64,000 bases of DNA. It comes from an uncultured Bryobacteraceae bacterium (GTDB taxonomy: Bacteria; Acidobacteriota; Terriglobia; Bryobacterales; Bryobacteraceae). Where the stretch lies: the NCBI GenBank assembly GCA_937920635.1, contig CAKZUE010000015.1, positions 1-64,000 on the forward strand, read 5' to 3'. Of this stretch, positions 61,100 through 64,000 are shown in pieces. Position 1 is the first letter of the stretch; each line of letters begins with the position of its first letter. The translations under genes and the position numbers were made by a program. The notes under the pieces were generated by a model. The model had not been told where the DNA came from, ran no database searches, and was given only the letters and a program-made list of their open reading frames with translations.

Positions 61100-61723
61100 T
61101 CAGGCGTCGAGCTTCACCGACAGCGTGTCGACGGGCGCCGGATGCGCCTGCTCGTAGGCGGCGATCTCCGCCTCGTGCTTCAGCAGGAAGCCCAGCTCGT
61201 CGATGCCCTCCAGCAGGCAGGTCTTCGCGAAAGAGTCGACGGGGAACTCCACCGCCGTCCCGTCCGGCAGCGTCAGCGTCTGAGAAGCCAGGTCGACGCG
61301 CACTTGGGCCAGCGGATCGGCCTCCAGCATTTTCAACAGGCGGGCGTGGATTTCAGCCGGAACTACGATGGGCAAAAGCGCGTTTTTCAGCGCATTTCCC
61401 TTGAAAATATCGGCGAAAGACGTGGAAATGACGGCCCTGAATCCAAACTGTGTCAGCGCCCAGGGGGCGTGCTCGCGCGAGCTGCCGCAGCCGAAATTGT
61501 CGCCGGCCAGCAACACCTGCGCGCGGTTGCCCGGCGGCCGGTTGATGACAAAATCCGGCCGCGGGTTGCCGTCCGCGTCGTAGCGCCAGTCGAAGAAGAG
61601 CTGGTCGCCGAGACCTTCCTTGGAGGTCGTCTTCAGGAAACGCGCCGGAATGATCTGGTCGGTGTCAATGTTGTCGACCGGCAGGACGGCAACCCACGAT
61701 TCAAAAGCGGTGAATTTCTCCAT
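61100..61723 (-). CDS. leuD: 3-isopropylmalate dehydratase small subunit
   Basis: LeuD pairs with LeuC to isomerise 2- to 3-isopropylmalate in leucine synthesis. Motifs: [16 protein letters not shown] near residue 16, [20 protein letters not shown] near 72, and [25 protein letters not shown]. Length 207 is typical. It lies 18 nt downstream of leuC and is the last gene of the leuB-leuC-leuD operon here; it converges on the FG-GAP gene across a 3-nt gap. Confidence 0.97.
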   Translation of the reverse strand: MEKFTAFESWVAVLPVDNIDTDQIIPARFLKTTSKEGLGDQLFFDWRYDADGNPRPDFVINRPPGNRAQVLLAGDNFGCGSSREHAPWALTQFGFRAVISTSFADIFKGNALKNALLPIVVPAEIHARLLKMLEADPLAQVRVDLASQTLTLPDGTAVEFPVDSFAKTCLLEGIDELGFLLKHEAEIAAYEQAHPAPVDTLSVKLDA

Positions 61724-61741
61724 GGTGCGGACCTCCGTGTC

Positions 61742-63151
61742 TCAGCCGAGCAGCGGGCGCGGATCGGTGACCACGCCGGTCACGGCGCTGGCGGCGGCGG
61801 TGAGCGGGCTGGCGAGGAACGTGCGCCCGCCCTTGCCCTGCCGCCCCTCGAAATTGCGGTTGGATGTCGAGACGGCGTATTCGCCGGGGGCGAGCTGATC
61901 GCCGTTCATGGCGATGCACATCGAGCAGCCCGCCTCGCGCCACTCGGCGCCGGCTTCGCGGAAGATCCGGTCGAGCCCCTCGGCTTCCGCCTGCCGCTTG
62001 ATCGACTGCGAGCCGGGCACCACCAGCACGCGGACGTTCGGACTGACCTTGCGCCCCCGGAGCACAGTAGCGGCGGCGCGCAGATCGGTCATGCGCGAGT
62101 TGGTGCAGGAGCCGATGAAGACGACGTTCACGGGACGCCCCGTGAGCGGCTTGCCCGGCTCGATGCCCATGTAAGCGAGCGCCTTGCGGCGCGTCTCCCG
62201 CTCCACCGCGTCCGGCGCTTCCGCCGGATCGGGCACGGGCGCCGAGATCGGAATGCCCATGCCGGGATTCGTCCCGTAAGTGATCATCGGCTCCAGAGAG
62301 GAAGCGTCGATCGACACCTCACGGTCGTAAGTTGCGCCTTCGTCGGTAGGCAGGGATTTCCAGAATGCGACGGCGCGCTCCCACGCCTCGCCCTTCGGCG
62401 CGAACGGGCGCCCGGCCAGAAACTCAAACGTCGTCTCGTCGGGCGCGATCAGACCGGCGCGCGCGCCGCCCTCGATCGACATGTTGCACACCGTCATGCG
62501 CTCTTCCATCGAGAGCGCGCGGATGGCGGCGCCGGTATATTCGAACACGCAGCCCGTCCCGCCGCCCACGCCGATCTTCGCGATCAGCGCGAGGATGATG
62601 TCCTTGGCGGTCACGCCGGGACGGAGCCGTCCGTCCACCCGCACGGCGAAGCTCTTCGACGGCGCCTGCAACAGGCACTGCGTCGCCAGCACATGCTCCA
62701 CCTGGCTGGTGCCGATGCCGAAGGCGAGCGCCCCGAAGGCGCCGTGCGTGGCCGTATGCGAGTCGCCGCAAACGATCGTCATGCCGGGCTGCGTCAGCCC
62801 GTGCTCGGGCCCGATGACATGGACAATGCCCTGCCGCGGATTCTGAAAGCCGAAGTGCGGGATGCCGAATTCGCGGCAGTTTTTTTCGAACTGCTCCACC
62901 TGCGCGCGGGCAATCGGATCCACGATCGGCAGATCGCGCGGCGTCGTCGGCGTCGAGTGATCGCAGGTGCCGAACGTCCTGTCCGGGCGGCGGACCTTCA
63001 GCCCGCGCTGCCTCAGTCCGTCGAACGCCTGCGGCGACGTCACTTCATGGACGAGATGCAGGTCGATATAAAGCAGCGCCGGCGCCCCCGGCGGCTGGCA
63101 GACAACGTGGGAATCCCAGATCTTCTGAATGATGGTGCGTGGCTGAGACAT
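61742..63151 (-). CDS. leuC: 3-isopropylmalate dehydratase large subunit
   Basis: LeuC carries the labile [4Fe-4S] cluster. Cysteine ligands lie in [10 protein letters not shown] near residue 350 and the pair in [10 protein letters not shown] near 410. Other markers are [28 protein letters not shown] and [23 protein letters not shown]. 469 residues, normal bacterial length. It begins five bases after the leuB stop, so the two are cotranscribed. Confidence 0.98.
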   Translation of the reverse strand: MSQPRTIIQKIWDSHVVCQPPGAPALLYIDLHLVHEVTSPQAFDGLRQRGLKVRRPDRTFGTCDHSTPTTPRDLPIVDPIARAQVEQFEKNCREFGIPHFGFQNPRQGIVHVIGPEHGLTQPGMTIVCGDSHTATHGAFGALAFGIGTSQVEHVLATQCLLQAPSKSFAVRVDGRLRPGVTAKDIILALIAKIGVGGGTGCVFEYTGAAIRALSMEERMTVCNMSIEGGARAGLIAPDETTFEFLAGRPFAPKGEAWERAVAFWKSLPTDEGATYDREVSIDASSLEPMITYGTNPGMGIPISAPVPDPAEAPDAVERETRRKALAYMGIEPGKPLTGRPVNVVFIGSCTNSRMTDLRAAATVLRGRKVSPNVRVLVVPGSQSIKRQAEAEGLDRIFREAGAEWREAGCSMCIAMNGDQLAPGEYAVSTSNRNFEGRQGKGGRTFLASPLTAAASAVTGVVTDPRPLLG

Positions 63152-63156
63152 GGCTG

Positions 63157-64000
63157 TCAGATGGCTTCACAAACGGCGGCGCCGACTTCGCTGGTCGTGC
63201 GCGGCGCGCCCTTCGGTTTCAGGTCGGCGGTCACCTGGCCGCTGTTGAGCACCGCTTCCATGGCGCGCTGCACGGCGGCGGCTTCTTCTTTCAACCCGAA
63301 CGAATATTCGAGCATCGCCGCCACGCTGCCGATGGCGCCGAACGGATTCGCTTTGTTCTGCCCGGCGATATCAGGGGCCGAGCCGTGCACCGGCTCATAC
63401 AAGCCCACCCAGGCGCCGGACGGGCGCTTAGGCCCGATCGATGCCGAGGGCAGCATGCCGATGGAGCCCGCCAGCACGGCGCCTTCGTCGCTCAGGATGT
63501 CGCCAAACATGTTCTCCGTGAGCACAACGTCGAACCGAGTGGGGTTCAGGATCAACTGCATCGCGCAGTTGTCCACCAGGACGTGCTCGAGCTCCACATC
63601 GGGATAGTCCGCCGCCAGTTCCGTCACCACGCGCCGCCAAAGCTGCGAGCACTCCAGCACGTTTGACTTGTCGACGCTCGCCAGCTTGCGCCGCCGCTGC
63701 CGCGCCAGCTCGAACGCCATCCTCGCGATGCGCTCGATCTCGGCCCGCGTGTAAGCCATCGTATTCACCGCGCGCTCTTCGGCGCCCGCGCCCTCGATGC
63801 CCCGCGGCGTGCCGTAATAGATGCCGCCGGTGAGCTCGCGCACGATGATCATGTCGGTGCCGCGCACGCGCTCGTTCTTCAGCGGCGAGGAATCCAGCAG
63901 CGCCTCAAACGCCCGCACCGGCCGCAGGTTGGCAAACACGCCCAGCAGCTTGCGGATGCCCAGCAGCCCGCGCTCCGGCCGCTGCGCCGGAGGCGCGTTG
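63157..64000 (-). CDS. leuB: 3-isopropylmalate dehydrogenase (N-terminus beyond window)
   Basis: LeuB oxidises and decarboxylates 3-isopropylmalate with NAD. Conserved segments: [65 protein letters not shown] and [20 protein letters not shown]. The coding frame stays open to the window edge ([17 protein letters not shown]), so about 80 N-terminal residues are missing. It is the first visible gene of the leu operon. Confidence 0.96.
   Translation of the reverse strand, partial: NAPPAQRPERGLLGIRKLLGVFANLRPVRAFEALLDSSPLKNERVRGTDMIIVRELTGGIYYGTPRGIEGAGAEERAVNTMAYTRAEIERIARMAFELARQRRRKLASVDKSNVLECSQLWRRVVTELAADYPDVELEHVLVDNCAMQLILNPTRFDVVLTENMFGDILSDEGAVLAGSIGMLPSASIGPKRPSGAWVGLYEPVHGSAPDIAGQNKANPFGAIGSVAAMLEYSFGLKEEAAAVQRAMEAVLNSGQVTADLKPKGAPRTTSEVGAAVCEAI

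Noticed and set aside
61142-63607. Plus-strand open frame of about 820 codons opposite leuC and leuD
   Set aside because: It covers the conserved leu genes in antisense, has no domain resemblance, and its composition is shadow-like.

Overview
This is a GC-rich (roughly two-thirds G+C) bacterial chromosome segment. I read it as Acidobacteriota, most likely a Bryobacterales/Solibacter-type member. This is inferred from gene content, not from a phylogenetic marker: a very large TonB-dependent 'carboxypeptidase-regulatory-like' outer-membrane receptor, many secreted glycoside hydrolases and Tat-tagged enzymes, a CRTAC1/ASPIC-UnbV FG-GAP protein, a winged-helix/TPR regulator with an internal membrane anchor, and a PEP-CTERM-type protein. 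Genes are dense on both strands, often overlap by 1-11 nt, and frequently use GTG or TTG starts. No tRNA, rRNA or CRISPR array was seen.

Layout. 1-2.7 kb: FAD oxidoreductase, M50/CBS protease and a SelL-type thioredoxin-fold membrane protein. 2.8-15.2 kb: carbohydrate block with a GH42-type beta-galactosidase, a GHL6-type secreted glycosidase, a signal-bearing RidA next to a signal-bearing SelA-like PLP enzyme, UxaC, a ROK-fold protein, a PIG-L deacetylase and a GH3 beta-glucosidase. 15.2-21.4 kb: LssY-C/hydrolase protein, a small PH-like membrane protein, and DNA polymerase I with a reduced proofreading region, overlapping a YprB/MrfB-type exonuclease gene. 21.4-30.3 kb: a four-repeat secreted protein, a CheW with a zinc-binding CZB domain nested inside it, an epimerase plus inositol-phosphate synthase pair, a LytTR regulator, a YdcF-type protein, a SpoU-type RNA methyltransferase and RarA.

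30.3-38.25 kb looks like an inserted carbohydrate-utilisation island. It begins at the rarA 3' end beside a truncated ISNCY-like transposase. It carries a TonB-dependent receptor behind a near-consensus promoter and a palindromic operator, a glucoamylase-family (PF10091) enzyme, an MFS transporter and a LacI regulator. It ends in a second, diverged fragment of the rarA 3' end that shares an exact 20-bp block with the intact gene.

38.3-53.4 kb: exported aldo/keto reductase, TPR regulator, a PEP-CTERM-type protein whose sorting signal is cut off by an in-frame TAG, esterase, LarA-like protein, two near-identical Flp pilins, small membrane proteins, a TonB energy transducer, a NusG-like antiterminator and a penicillin-acylase family hydrolase. 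53.4-59.4 kb: a tightly overlapping [NiFe]-hydrogenase maturation operon hypF-C-D-E-A-B plus endopeptidase, with no structural hydrogenase in view. 59.4-64 kb: FG-GAP/ASPIC protein and the leucine operon leuB-leuC-leuD (leuB runs off the end).

Several genes have a -10-like hexamer only 5-9 nt upstream of the start codon, which suggests leaderless transcripts. An imperfect ~90-bp dispersed repeat occurs at 23.3 and 47.7 kb.
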